From Coturnix japonica (Eukaryota; Chordata; Aves; Galliformes; Phasianidae): a DNA stretch of 64,000 nucleotides. Shown here in pieces: positions 13,192 to 24,800 of the stretch. The notes beneath the pieces are model-generated. The model did not search any database and was not told the DNA's origin. It saw only the letters and a program-made list of their open reading frames with translations. The DNA lies in the NCBI RefSeq assembly GCF_001577835.2, contig NC_029536.1, positions 4,278,001-4,342,000 on the forward strand, given 5' to 3'. The translations under genes and the position numbers were made by a program. The stretch's first letter is position 1. Each line of letters opens with the position of its first letter.

Positions 13192-13348
13192 GAGTCTTTC
13201 CAATGTAGGAAAGATTAAAGAAATACAGAGTGTGGGCTCAGAGCCCCGGGGGCTCATCCCACTCCAGTGGAAGGGCCCTGGCTCCGCCACGTGCCCCCCC
13301 TTATGCCCCACAAATAACCACAGGGGCACACGATGCCAGTTGTTTCCC

Positions 13349-13354
13349 TTTATT
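13349..13354 (-). terminator. CTRC polyadenylation signal (AATAAA on minus)
   Basis: TTTATT on plus reads AATAAA on minus, 35 bp past the CTRC stop. A very short 3'UTR is usual for pancreatic protease genes. Confidence 0.8.
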
Positions 13355-13388
13355 GCACACCACGATACGTGACCTGCTCTGCTCATCC

Positions 13389-14958
13389 TCAGTTCTCATT
13401 GATTTTCTGCCAAAGACAAAGGGGTGAGACAGTGGTCAGACCTGCACGTGGAGAAGGACGGGGAGAACCCAACCCCAGAGCTCTGCTCTTACCTCGTTGA
13501 TCCAATCGATGTAGGCAGACACCCGTGTGAACACTGTTGGTTTCTTGGCTGTGTTGCAGCCCCAGGAGGAGCCAAAGCTGACGATGCCGTGCACCTCCCA
13601 CAGGCCATTGCGTTGGCAGCTCAGGGGGCCGCCCGAATCCCCCTGCCCAGACAGTGTTACATCCATACACCCCACAGCTCCCCATCTCCATCCTTCCAAC
13701 CCCACCACAGCCATTGGGGATGGCCAGCAGCCCCATCACTCACGTTGCATCCCGCGACGACGCCGTCACCGCCAGCACACACCATGGAGGTCCTCACCAG
13801 GCCGCCCCACCAGTCGCTTTGTGAGCAGGTCTCGTGGTCCACCACGGGCAGCCGAGCCTGCTGCAGGACCTCCGCCAGCGGCCCATTAGCTGCAATGACA
13901 GCCTCAAGTTGCACCAATAACCAATTCTGACCCCATTCAGTTCCCTCTGTGGTCACCCTGCTTACTCGAGAGGCGTCCCCAGCCAGTGATCTCGCAAGGG
14001 TAGCCGTTCTCCAGCTCCAGCCCATTGGGTGGCAGGCAGGCAGCCTGGATGGTGTCACTCCTTTGCACTGGCTGCGACAACTTGATCAATGCGATGTCAT
14101 TGCTGCAATGACAAAACCCTATAGGACACAGCCAGCCAAACCTTATAGAGCACCAACAATCAAACCCCATGGAGTGCCACCAACCATATCCTTTAGAGTC
14201 ACTGCCATCCAAACCCAATGGAGAGCCACCAACCTAAGACTGTAGAGAACCACCAACCAAACCCCATAGAGAGCCACCAACCAAATCTTATAGAACACTG
14301 CCAACCATCCCCATCCCTGCCCCCCACCCCTCTCCCTGCCCCCTTTGCTGCCCTACATGATGAGGAAGGAGTTCCACTTCTCGTGCACGATGATCTTCTC
14401 CACCTCGGCCACCACCGCGCCGTCGTCCTCCACTTCCAGGTTGTGCTCGCCCAGCACCACGCGGTACGTCAGGGAGGAGCTGCCAATGGCCATCAGTGTG
14501 GGGCACACATATGGGGTGCTGTCCCCCCATGGGTTGCCCCCAACCCTACCTGATACAGTGTGCGGCCGTCAGCACCCAACTGGGGGCAATGAGGGTCCCT
14601 CCACAGGTGTGGCTCCAGGCACCATTACGGCTGTACTGCAGTGAGATCTGGACGGCCACACGGTGTCACGACGTGGTGGCCACCCGTCCCCAATGCCACC
14701 AACATTGGGATGGACCCCACATGGCACATAGACCCCCCTGACCTACCTGCCATGGCCAGCTGTGAGCACGGGCGTCCTCACCACCCACCACACGAGCTAA
14801 CAGAGGTGGCACCGCTGGCTGCCCACATCCATAGGCTGTGTGACACCCAGCATGGGGACATCAGCATGGGCACAGCCCCCAGCCCCACCAACACCCCCCT
14901 CTCCGTGCCCTCACCCACCGTAGCCCAGCAGGACGGCGAGACACACAGCCCCCAGCAT
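13389..14958 (-). CDS. CTRC: Chymotrypsin-C / elastase-family pancreatic zymogen
   Basis: Eight exons, 266 aa (human CTRC 268): 14958-14919, 14835-14747, 14647-14550, 14479-14357, 14102-13966, 13889-13744, 13642-13493, 13406-13389. Signal peptide (about 1-16), a propeptide starting CGQPAVPP, activation after Arg28 before VVGGEDA, catalytic triad H73 (AAHC), D119 (NDIALI) and S214 (GDSGGP). The eight-exon structure with an intron just after WPWQ fits the chymotrypsin-like elastases. SDWWGGL and GCNTAKKP match CTRC better than CELA2A, so CTRC is preferred; CELA2A is the alternative. It is a secreted pancreatic acinar protease. The S1-pocket positions equivalent to 189 and 190 read Ala208 and Gly209 rather than the Ser/Ala I recall in human CTRC. 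The last exon encodes only KINEN and stop. Confidence 0.92.
14106..14312. repeat. Minisatellite in a CTRC intron, about 25-bp unit
   Basis: The plus strand repeats variants of ACCAACCAAACCCCATAGAG, about seven degenerate copies, wholly inside the intron between 14103 and 14356. Confidence 0.7.
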
Positions 14959-15001
14959 GGTTATAGGCTCCTCAATGTGGCAGAACCAAAGAGCCCGCTG
15001 T

Positions 15002-15007
15002 CTTATA
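15002..15007 (-). promoter_or_regulatory. CTRC TATA box
   Basis: The minus strand reads TATAAG, 44-49 bp upstream of the ATG at 14958. This predicts a start site near 14975 and a 5'UTR of about 15-20 nt, as expected for an acinar serine protease gene. Confidence 0.8.
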
Positions 15008-15058
15008 TGTTGGTTGTGCCACCTCCTGCCCTTGGGCACGTGGCCTTCCCCTTGGTGA

Positions 15059-15077
15059 CAGGTGGCCAAATCCCACA
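15059..15077 (-). promoter_or_regulatory. PTF1-like acinar element upstream of CTRC
   Basis: On the minus strand TGTGGGAT (15077-15070) is followed by the E-box CACCTG (15064-15059), about 55 bp upstream of the TATA box. PTF1 sites pair an E-box bound by PTF1A/E-protein with an RBPJ/RBPJL box (TGGGAA type) about one helical turn away. The RBPJ half has one mismatch. Confidence 0.55.
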
Positions 15078-15269
15078 GCCTGTGTGCCCTCCTTGTGCTG
15101 TTTCTTATCAGAGCAGCACAGCCCACTTGGGAACAGATACACTTGTCCCATGTACAACCCCACAGATGTGGCCCTGACCGTGTTTCCAGCCATGAAGGGA
15201 CATGGGGGTCCCACTTTGCCACCCCACCTGGGTACGGGTGAGCACAACACTTCCTTAGGAAATATAATA

Positions 15270-15275
15270 TTTATT
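15270..15275 (-). terminator. EFHD2 polyadenylation signal (AATAAA on minus)
   Basis: TTTATT on plus, about 400 bp past the EFHD2 stop codon and about 310 bp upstream of the CTRC start codon. Confidence 0.75.
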
Positions 15276-15674
15276 TGGGATTTAAAAAGAAAGAAAAAGA
15301 AAACGACACAGCGAACAACACATCCATACAGCAGAATGGAAGCAGCTGTTGGGACAACACCTCGGTGGGACATCACAGTCATCGGCACAACCACTCCAGG
15401 AGGGACAGCACATCAGATACCATCCCTTGGGGTGCTTAGAGGACGGGACACACAAGAAATAAAGCTTCTCTCCCCTCGGTGGCCTTTATGGGCATCTTTC
15501 ACCATGATAAACCCAAGGGGAGCCAAGGCCACCTCCAACCCAACACATTGGGCGCCTGCCTGCTCCGTGGCACCGAGCACAGTGACTGCTGCCCCCGGCT
15601 TGGCACGAGTCGTGGGCACGATGACACGCAGGGGACGGGTGATGGCGTGGTGGGGCTCCTTCCTCATGCCACAG

Positions 15675-17989
15675 TCACTGAGCAAACGCTGACTGCAGCT
15701 CCTTGAAGGCCGCCTTGCGCTGCTTCATCTCCTCCGCCTGCCGCCTCTTCTCCTCCTGCTCTGCACGGATCTCCTCCTCAAAGCTGCTGCCCTTGGTGAC
15801 CGCCTGTGCCTGGGGATGGTGGCACGTTGTCACCCCATTGTGTGCTGTATGGTGGCACGTTGGCCATGTCCCCACCGCCCGACGGTCACTGCTGTGCCAC
15901 CCAGCACTTACCTTGGCCTCGAAGAAGCTCTTGGCTCCCTTCACGCCCTCTGTTGAGACGTCGATCTCGGAGAGCCGTGCCAGAGCGTGCAGCCCGCTGT
16001 CCTCCTGCAGCTCACCCGCTGCTGCCTTGCGGAATATCAGCAGGAACTGCAGCATGGGGTGGGATATCACCATCCAGGATGTGCCATCCAGCTCCTCACC
16101 AAAGGATGAAGCCACAACCCAACCCCTGCGCTCACCTCGCGGAAGCTCAGCTTGCTGTCCAGGTCCTCATCCACCTCCTTGATCATGTTCTTCAGGCCCA
16201 GGTGGGTCTGTGGCGCTCCCAGCTTCTCCATCATCAGTTTCAGCTCCATCAGGTCAATGAAACCATCCTTCCCTGCATCGTACCTGTAAGGAGGTGGTAA
16301 ATCCTCAACACAGGGCACATCCTCACTGTCACTTTGGGCTGCTGTGCCAAACCACAGCTGGTTCTATCCAACCATTAATGGTTCCCAGGAGCATCCTCAG
16401 CACTCCCTGCCCATTGAATGTGGTTTCTGGCACTGATACCCAGCAGCTTGCTGCCAAACATGCCGCCAACTCCGTACAGCAAAGGGGTCAGCCCTATATG
16501 TGCCTATAGGGCTGAGCCAGGCTCTATATGATGCACTTTTGACTTCTCCTTGCTCAGGCTGCAGGAAGCGACGTGCAGCTCTGCGGGGCTGTGACTCATT
16601 TGTCCCCGCAGCCGCAGCACGGTGCAGCTCACACTGTGCCCCAGCACAGAACCCTCGTGCTTTTCCTGCTGGCATCGTAATGCTGTGAGCTCCGCTGCTG
16701 CAAAGTGAGCCCCTGGCTGCAGCTCTGCATCCACTGGGGTGGGCTCTCCTGCGTCGCAATCCTTTAATGCAGCAGGGGAAGGCAGGAGAGAGGACAAACC
16801 TTGCACGCAGCGGCTTGGTTCAGCCCCACACCATCACCCCATCCCCATGCTCCCCCCTTTGCGACCCCCCTTTTGCTTGCAGCCCTGCAGCTGCTGTGCT
16901 GCTCCTCTCGCTGCTGTGCGTGCGTGTGTGCACGTCCTGCTCTGCAGCCAGACCCCGTGCTGCTGCCATCTGCCCACGGGCACAGCACCCACGGCCACAC
17001 GCTTCACAGTGTGTCAGGCTGGGGGGAGAGGGGTTTATCCCCTCCATCTGCAGACCCTATTTTCCCCCTGCACAGTTACTGCTGCTCAGCTCCCCCCCAT
17101 CTGGCTGAGCTCACTAACCCAAGCTTGCAACATCACACGTGGGGATGGCACCGAGGACGTGACAACACCACTGCCGCAGCCCAAAGCCCGTATGCATGGC
17201 CAAGGTGGGGGTCCTGGGGCTGGGGGGGTCCCATGTCCCTTTTCCAGCCTGCTCTGTGGGTCCTGGTGTCCCCTCTGCAAGGCTGTGGGGAGGCTGCATC
17301 CAGGGGAACCCTTCTGAAAGAGTTCGTAGGGTGGGAGGATGGCTGCAAGGAGCCGAGAGGGGGTCCTGAGGTTCAGCTCTTGTGCAGAACTGGGTGAGAC
17401 AAGGGGGGGATCCCATGGATTCCTTCCACAGGGAGCCAAGAGGGGGGTCCCGAGTGGAGCCCCCTGCAAGGAAATGGGGGAACCCACTGCATCTCCCCCT
17501 GCAGTGAAGTCCAAAGGACCCCTCCCACCATCAGCCCAGGGCTGGGCGGGTCCTGCAAAGGGACTGGGGGCTTCCAGAACCGCCCCCCTTTCCTCCCCCC
17601 CACCAGTGGCTGCAGGCTTCCCAAAGCACAGGGGATGCGATCGGGGCAATGGGGACCCTCTGTCCGGCGCTCCGTCCCCGGGGTCTCTCCTGTGGGTCCC
17701 GTGGGGGGGTTGGGGAGGGGGCTCCCCTCCACACTCACTGTCGGAAGAGTCTCTCCATGTCACGGAGCTGCCGCCTGGAGAACTCACGGAACTCCGCCGC
17801 GGGGCTGAAGAGCCTCCGGCCGCCGCCGGGTGAACCTTCGCTGCCCAGCGCCCGCACCGCGGGGCTGCCGGGGGGCACCGGGGTGGGTTCCGCATCCTGC
17901 TGCTGTTGCTGCTGTTGTTGCTGTTGCTCCGCATCCCCTTCCCGCATCCCCAGCCGCCGGCCCAGCCGCTCCGCCAGCTCCTCCGCCAT
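15675..17989 (-). CDS. EFHD2: EFHD2 (swiprosin-1), Ca2+-binding actin regulator
   Basis: Four exons, 222 aa (human 240): 17989-17739, 16283-16136, 16046-15912, 15809-15675. The Gln84 codon is split CA/G across the first intron. Two EF-hand loops are seen, DAGKDGFIDLME (86-97) and DEDLDSKLSFRE (122-133), both with acidic residues at loop positions 1, 3 and 12. A C-terminal coiled coil rich in Glu/Lys/Arg ends AFKELQSAFAQ. The core from FSRRQLRDMERL onward is nearly identical to mammalian EFHD2. The N-terminus carries ten consecutive glutamines (22-31) where human has an alanine run. The family binds Ca2+ and F-actin and modulates lamellipodia and immune-cell signalling. The 5'UTR has a GGAT tetranucleotide run. 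Confidence 0.96.
16300..17735 (-). other. EFHD2: EFHD2 intron 1, GC-rich, no gene seen
   Basis: Compositionally G/C-rich single intron with long spurious open frames on both strands. Nothing resembling an exon, repeat family or RNA gene was recognised. Confidence 0.7.
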
Positions 17990-18110
17990 GGTGCCCGGAT
18001 GGATGGATGGATGGATGGACGAACAGACGCAGCTCCGCCCCGCTCCGCCCCAGCAGCCGCCTCGCAAAGGGAGGGGGGACGCATCGGGGCACCCCCAGCA
18101 CCTCCAGGCT
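17990..18110 (-). promoter_or_regulatory. EFHD2 promoter and 5'UTR with GC boxes
   Basis: GC-rich, TATA-less sequence just upstream of the ATG, with two CCGCCCC-type Sp1 boxes near 18032-18050 and a (GGAT)n run at about 17998-18020. The FHAD1 3' end lies only about 400 bp further up. Confidence 0.5.
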
Positions 18111-18525
18111 GGCGGGGTGTCAGCCAACGAGGGGTCTCCCCCCCCTTTAGGGTCCCACCAGCATCAGCTCTGCTCATTGTTTGGTGGTACTGGAACGGCA
18201 CAGCCCAACCCAAAGCCATCACAGACAATATATGAAGGGCATGGATGGGCTCCCGGCTCTGTGTCCACGGTATTTGGGGCCAGGGATTGTCCTATGGTTG
18301 AACACAGCCGTGTTCAGATCTACAGGGCAGCACCTGACCCCAAAACCTGCACCAGGAGGTGGCCATCGCACCCCACTGCGTATCCACGATGCCCCACTCA
18401 TCACAGACCTTGCCCCACTCACCCCAATGCCACACAGGGTGAGCACAGCTCCTTCCCTGCCTTCTTCCCATCTCACATCCATCCTGCTCAGCACCTTGTT
18501 CCAACTTCTCCCCCATGTCCCCTCT

Positions 18526-18531
18526 TTTATT
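18526..18531 (-). terminator. FHAD1 polyadenylation signal (AATAAA on minus)
   Basis: TTTATT on plus, about 320 bp past the FHAD1 stop at 18853. It gives a compact 3'UTR ending about 500 bp before the EFHD2 start codon. Confidence 0.7.
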
Positions 18532-18852
18532 CTCCCTGTGCCCCAATGATGCTGTGGGGACAGAGGAGCTGCCATGGCACAGAAATGAGACTCGACACCA
18601 TCAGCTTCACCCACACATTGTGGCTGTATTCACACAACCCGTCTTCTTCCACTTCCCTAAGCTCTATGGTACACATCCTGCAGGATCATACAGCCCTGGG
18701 CATGTCACAGTCCTTCCAGTGCTCCTGGTCACTGTGGGATGGACTCACATAGGTGTTCATCCCCCAGATACATGCCTACACGGTGCCATGTCTGACCCCA
18801 TAGGATCCTTGCTGTACAGCTCTGAGAGCAGAACGTCCCCATGGTGCTGCTC

Positions 18853-21800
18853 CTACGTGCTGCCCATCGCCTTGAGATCTCCCACCACACGCTCCTTTGA
18901 CTTCACCTTCACCAACAGGGATGGCTGCTGGGCTCCGGGCTGCAAAGCAGACATTGTATGAACCCTTAGAATCACAGAGTCATTATGATTGGAAAAGACC
19001 ATCCATTCCAACCCCAACCCACCCCACCTTGCACTCTGCCTACATCCCCCAGTGCCACATCTCCACAATGAACACCTCCATGTGTGTCCATGTGGGAGAG
19101 AACATGGCACAGAACCACACATCATCCCCCCTTACATGAGATACATTCCCCATGGCCATGGATATCTTGCTTTCAAGTCCCACCGTGCTTTGCTTTTAGT
19201 GTGTCCCAGGATGCCATACCTTCCCTCCTCGTTCTTTGGAGGAGCAGGCACGGTTGGGCAGCTCCTTCCCTTTTCTCTTCTCCCCATTCTCTGCAAGGCT
19301 CTGGATAAATGGACAATCATCTCAGTGTTCCTTATAGGAGCTGCTTTAGTTGTCCTCACACTGATGTGTCCTACCCCAGCCATCCCACCTTGCGCTGCCT
19401 TGCTGCCTGGTTCAGCTTCTTCTCCTGGTCCAGCTCTGCCCTCATCCTCTCCAGAGCCTCTCTCAGCAGAGCTTTCTCTTCTGCTCCCCTGTAGACTTCA
19501 TCTTCCAGTCTCAGCATCTCTTCCCGGTACGTTTGCAGGGACTCTTGGTTCAGCCTTTGGGAAACACCAGTGTGGGTCTTTCACCACCACCCCAGCCCTT
19601 CTCCTCCTGCCTTTACTGGGACCAAAATGAAGCCTCAATTTGTGGTTTTCCCCCCTGTTTCTGCTGCCCAATGAAGCCATAACATGCTACAGGCTCTCAC
19701 ACTCATCACACCCCCATTGCCCCATCACCTCACTGTACCTGAGCTGCTCCATGCTGGTCTTGTACTCTTGGAGCCTTTCCTCCTTCCTTTCCAGGCGATC
19801 CTTCAACTTGCTGATCCTCTCATACAACAGCCCCAGGTCCCTCCGTCTCTGCTGCCCCACATTTTCCCTTTCTTCCTGGGGAAGATGCTCCATGGGCTGC
19901 ATTTCTTCCAGCTCCTTCATATTCATCAGCCTTCCCAGAGCACAGATTAAGTCAAGGTACTGCAAAAAGAATAGGGGATGAATTATTTACCAGGCCTGCC
20001 AAGTCTTACTTCAAAAGCCATCACTGCACTCAGCCATCTGCTCCCACTTCGCTTTCATCTTTCAAGAGATTCAGATACTGCGTGTAAACCTATTTGTGCA
20101 CTCCCAGTTGTTTCATTTCTACACTGTTTCCCCTCTTAAGGAGTTATCCAGATGGGTTCATTCATCATTGGGAAGATGATGTCCTACATTACAGCATGTT
20201 CCAGGCTCCATGCTATGCTTTGCACTTCTGCTGTACCCAGATCTCTTCTTGCCCTGAAGGTGCCCAAGGCCACGGATGGGCCAGATCTGGTGGGAAGCAA
20301 CTGGACCATTGCAGGGGGTTGGAAATAGATGATCTCAGAGGTCCCTCCAAACCCAACCATTCCATGCTTCAATGGTTCTCTTACCACATCCACTGCCGAC
20401 CTACCATGCTCTCACTGAGGCTCGAGTCTTCCAATACTTCCATGCTCATGGCCCCACGTGAGCTCCCATCAGGAAGCTGGCCCAGACACTGCACAGAAGG
20501 GACAAGCTGATGGGGTTCCCTACACACTCACAGACCCCACACCTCCCTCCTGGTTTCTTTTCCCTCTTGTATCCCAAGGCCTCAATCTTCCCATTCCATT
20601 AAACATCTTTATACCAATGTCTTCTTACCTTGCTGCACTTGAATTCTGCACCTGGCAGTGGAGCTGGTTCCACCTTGAGTCCTGCTTTCTGGGTGACTTT
20701 CTCTGGTAGGGCTGCCTTCTGTACCACGAGCAGCTCGCTGGCCCTGCCCACGACAGCTGAAGGAAACCAAGTGCCATGGAATCATGAAGCTGAGGATGCC
20801 CCATCCTTGGTGATGTCCAAGGCCAGGTTGGATTGGGCAGCCTATATGGTGGGAGGGCAACCAGCCCACAGCATTGGGCTGGAATTTGGTGATCTTTAAG
20901 GACCAAAGGCACATCATACCATGCTTACCAGAAGCCTGTGTCTTCTCCAGCACCTTGATCCTTTCCCGGAGCTCTGCCAAGCCTTCTTTTTGCTTTTGGA
21001 TGGTCTCCTCATGCCTGAGCCCTCTGCATCTCACACCCAGGTTGGCCATGTCCAATGCCAGCTCCTAGAGTTCCAAGCCCAGATCATTCTCATCCAACCC
21101 AACCACTTCTCCACAACCTCATGCATTTATTCCCTTTTATAACACATCTGTGCACTCATGTTTTACCCTCCCAGCCCCACCAGCACGATGACCAACACCT
21201 GTAGATACAGAGCAGGGTGAGCACCCAATTAAAACCCTAACGAGAGCTGCCACGTTGGTCTCACCATCTTCACACTGCAGTGACAATTTATTCTCCTCCA
21301 GAGGATTTCTAGCTTCGTGTTTCTCACCACCTCTTGCTGAGGAGGAGGAAGGCGATGCCTCCTGCTCCCATCCAGCCATGAGTCACCGCTTGGCCAACAC
21401 GAACCCTTCCAGCTGGCACCACGTCTGCCGCTGTTGTGGTACAGGCTGTACCATTTCTGCAGTCCCTCCATCTGCTGCTGGAACCACCTTTGATTTATTC
21501 AGTTCTCTAAGACTCAGGAATTCAGATGGTGATTCAGCACAGCATGGGAGAACTAGGACCGTTTCTCCCTTCCCTGCACAACAAAATACGGCTCCCACGC
21601 ACCAACCCAAACCTACTTTAGTCGACATCCATTGCGGAGCAAGGTTGGGAAAGGGATGGAGGTGTTACAGGTCTTTCAGGGAGCTGTTACAACTCTAATT
21701 GCTAATCACAACTGCCATTAGCATACACAACATCTGACTTTTCCAAAGTGACCCTGCAGGATTACCTGCCCAGAAGATTCCTTTGGTGTGGCAGGAATAT

Positions 21801-24800
21801 TCTGTGCCTGCGAAAGCATCTCCAGCTCTTCTGCCATTCGTTGTGATGCATCCTTGAGTGCTTTGCAGTCTTCTTGTGCTTTCCTGTGCCATGAGACAAA
21901 AGCACTGCAGTACAATTGTGGCAGATGAGGGTCAACACAATGGCTCTCATGGAGCAACAACCAGGACAGCCACCACGGTGTGTGTCAGAGTGTAGCACCA
22001 AGCAGGGATTTCATTACAAGTCCATTTGCACGGGCTCCTCACCACCTCACCTTCAGAACATGGGACACTTAGCATAGCTTAGCTTGATTCATTCATACTC
22101 AAACCTATCTCTTGCCCCATGGAAGTTACCAACATGCACTCAGCTCCCAGGAATCCACAGGCCATCACCTCCTAACAGCTCCTACCTTAACTCTGCAGCT
22201 GCTGCTTGCAGCTCTCGATCCTTCTTTGCCACCAGGTCTGACATCTCCGACACCTTCCCCCTGAGCATTCCCAGCTCATACTCCTGGCTTTTCACACGGT
22301 GCAGGCTCTGCTCCAGCTCTGCCTTCTGCTTCTCGCTGAGCTCTCCTAAGCACAGCAGAGTTGCATGGGTTTATGACTATCTATCTCTGCATTCAGCACA
22401 GCAGTATCTGTGGTTCCTAGTGGCACAACCCTTCAGGGATGCGTTTGTATCCTTGTGATCACAGTCAAAAACAAGGGAGCTTCTCTCTATGGTCCCTTGC
22501 CCTCATTACTATTGCTTTGATTAATCTGAGCTCAGAACAGCAGGAAATGGTTTGATGGTTGAACCTGATGATCTCGGTGGTCTTTTCCAACCTTACCTTA
22601 ATGACTATGATTCTATGACATGGTTTAGAAGGCACGGTGGTGATAAATCAGAGGTTGGAGTTGAGATCTCAGTCTTTTCCAACTTTAATGATTTTATGAT
22701 TCTATGACATTTATATGGCTGAAGGGAATGGACATCCTGCTTAACCCAACAACAGCATCATTTAGGAAGGTGATTTAGGTCTATTCCCTACTATCTGTTC
22801 ATGTCTATCTCCTTCTACCTGGCCATAGCTCTGAAGGAATGGGAGCATGCTGGATATCACACATACAGCTCACCGACCTCTCATGTCTGACATCCTGGCC
22901 CTGGTTTCTGAGAGCTGCTTCGTTAATCCCACAATGGCAGCCTCTTTTGCCTGGAGAATGCTCTGCATGGCAGCCAGCTCTTCTCTGAAATGTGTGACCA
23001 AGAAAGATCCATTTTGCAGAGTCCATGTTTACCTCAGCCCCCACCCAGGACAACCCACAGGCAGGCAGCAATTATTGTCATGCTGAGATCATCCCCTTCA
23101 GCTCCTCAAAGCTCTCCTCTGGATAACTCCCATTTTCTAACACCCTCCAAAAACAGAGCAAGCATTCGCAGACACTTACACACCACAGCAATGAGACTCT
23201 TTGGCTTCCTGGGGAGCTCCTGCTGTTGACCTGGAGGCATCATCCTGAAGACCTATGGGGAGTGATGGAAGATGACTTAGCAGCAACACCCATTGCTCTT
23301 GTGCCTATCTTGTGTCTGTCTTGGCTGCTGGGATCCAGGACCAACTGGGCTGTGAGAACACACTGTGTTCTGCAGCCTTACAAGGGCAATGCTCCATATA
23401 TCCTCTCCTTTGTGACATCTTCATGTCCCCACCTGTGGAGACACTCAAGGTGGAAGGGCTCTGAGCACTGGTGGAGCTGTGGGTGTCCCTGTTCATTGCA
23501 GGGGGTTGGCCCAGAGGGCCTTTAGGGTCCCTTTCAACTCAAACCATTCTATGGTTCTGTGATCTCTGAAGACCACAGCCAACCTTTCTTTGGAAAGCCA
23601 TGTTTCTTGGACCCTTGTAGCAGTATTTACACTGTTCCTTAGGTTCTTCTTGGCATAAGTTCACTTCTGCTTTCTTGACGGCAAATAGCCTTTCTCCACT
23701 GGGAAGGCACTATACCTACCAATGTTGCACTACCAAAAGTCACCAAAAATACCCCAAACAGTGCATGGCATGAAACAGACCCTTCAGAGTATCACAGGAC
23801 ATTTCTGTGTTCTGACAATCCTCAGTACTCTGTCTCTATTTGCCCCTCCACTTGCTGTGGGTACCCCCATCCCAACACCTTAGCTACCTTTTATTCTTTC
23901 CACAAGCACATCATTTTCCTCCTTTAGTTCCTTTTGCTGCTGCTCAGCCTCCAGCAATCTGTCTTCTAAAGCAACAATTGTCCGAGAGTGTTGCTTAATT
24001 TGCTCTTTATATTCTGCTATTTCTTCCTTCATTTTCTGTTTCAGTGCCTTGCTCCCATTCTGGAGGATCTTGAGCTGTTCGTCTTGCATGAGCACCTGCT
24101 GCTTTAGCCTCATCTAGGAAACAAGACGTGTGATTTCAGTTGTACATGTTATTCTGCAGAAACATGATGAGTATCAGGAAGGAACGAGGAAACCTTGAGC
24201 AACGAAACCACATCTATGCCACATCCTCTATGCAAAGTGGGGTTGCTGGAGCTACCTCTCGAGTTGTGGCTTCCTCTAGGTCATGCACGGCTTCTTGCAG
24301 TTTGAGATCCATCACCTCCTGCTCTTTGGACTTCCCTTCAATTATCTACTGGAGGAAAAGAGCAACGCTCAAGAAGATCATAGAATCATGGAGTCATGAA
24401 TGTTGGAAAGGGCCTCTATGATCGCCAGGCCCAACCCCCATGACACCCATTAAATATGTGCCACATCTCCACACTGAACACCTCCAGAGATGATGACTCC
24501 ATGACTTGGCAGCCTGTGCCAATGCCCACCTCTCTGAGACATTCAATCTGAACCTTCCCTGGCACAACTTAAAGCCATCACCTCTCATCCTATTGAAGAT
24601 GCCTCACTTGCACAGATCCACCTTTCCCTCTCCAACCATTTACCTCTATGTGTGCTTACATGTGAGGGTAAAATATCCACCAACAAACTGGGACAACACT
24701 GCAAAGCACTTTTGGCACTGCCAGTCCCATTCAAAACCAGTTCTGCTTTGCCTCCCACACACATCACTGACCTCAGCCATACTTTTCAGGTTGCTCTCCA

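Noticed and set aside
15084-15692. 202-codon plus-strand open frame
   Set aside because: Antisense to the EFHD2 3'UTR and the CTRC promoter; no recognisable domain.
17086-18228. 380-codon minus-strand open frame across EFHD2 exon 1
   Set aside because: It is out of frame with EFHD2 exon 1, in very GC-rich DNA where stops are rare, and its peptide shows no domain.
17649-18752. 367-codon plus-strand open frame
   Set aside because: Antisense shadow of EFHD2 exon 1 and its promoter; Pro/Ser/Arg-rich low-complexity product typical of GC-rich antisense frames.
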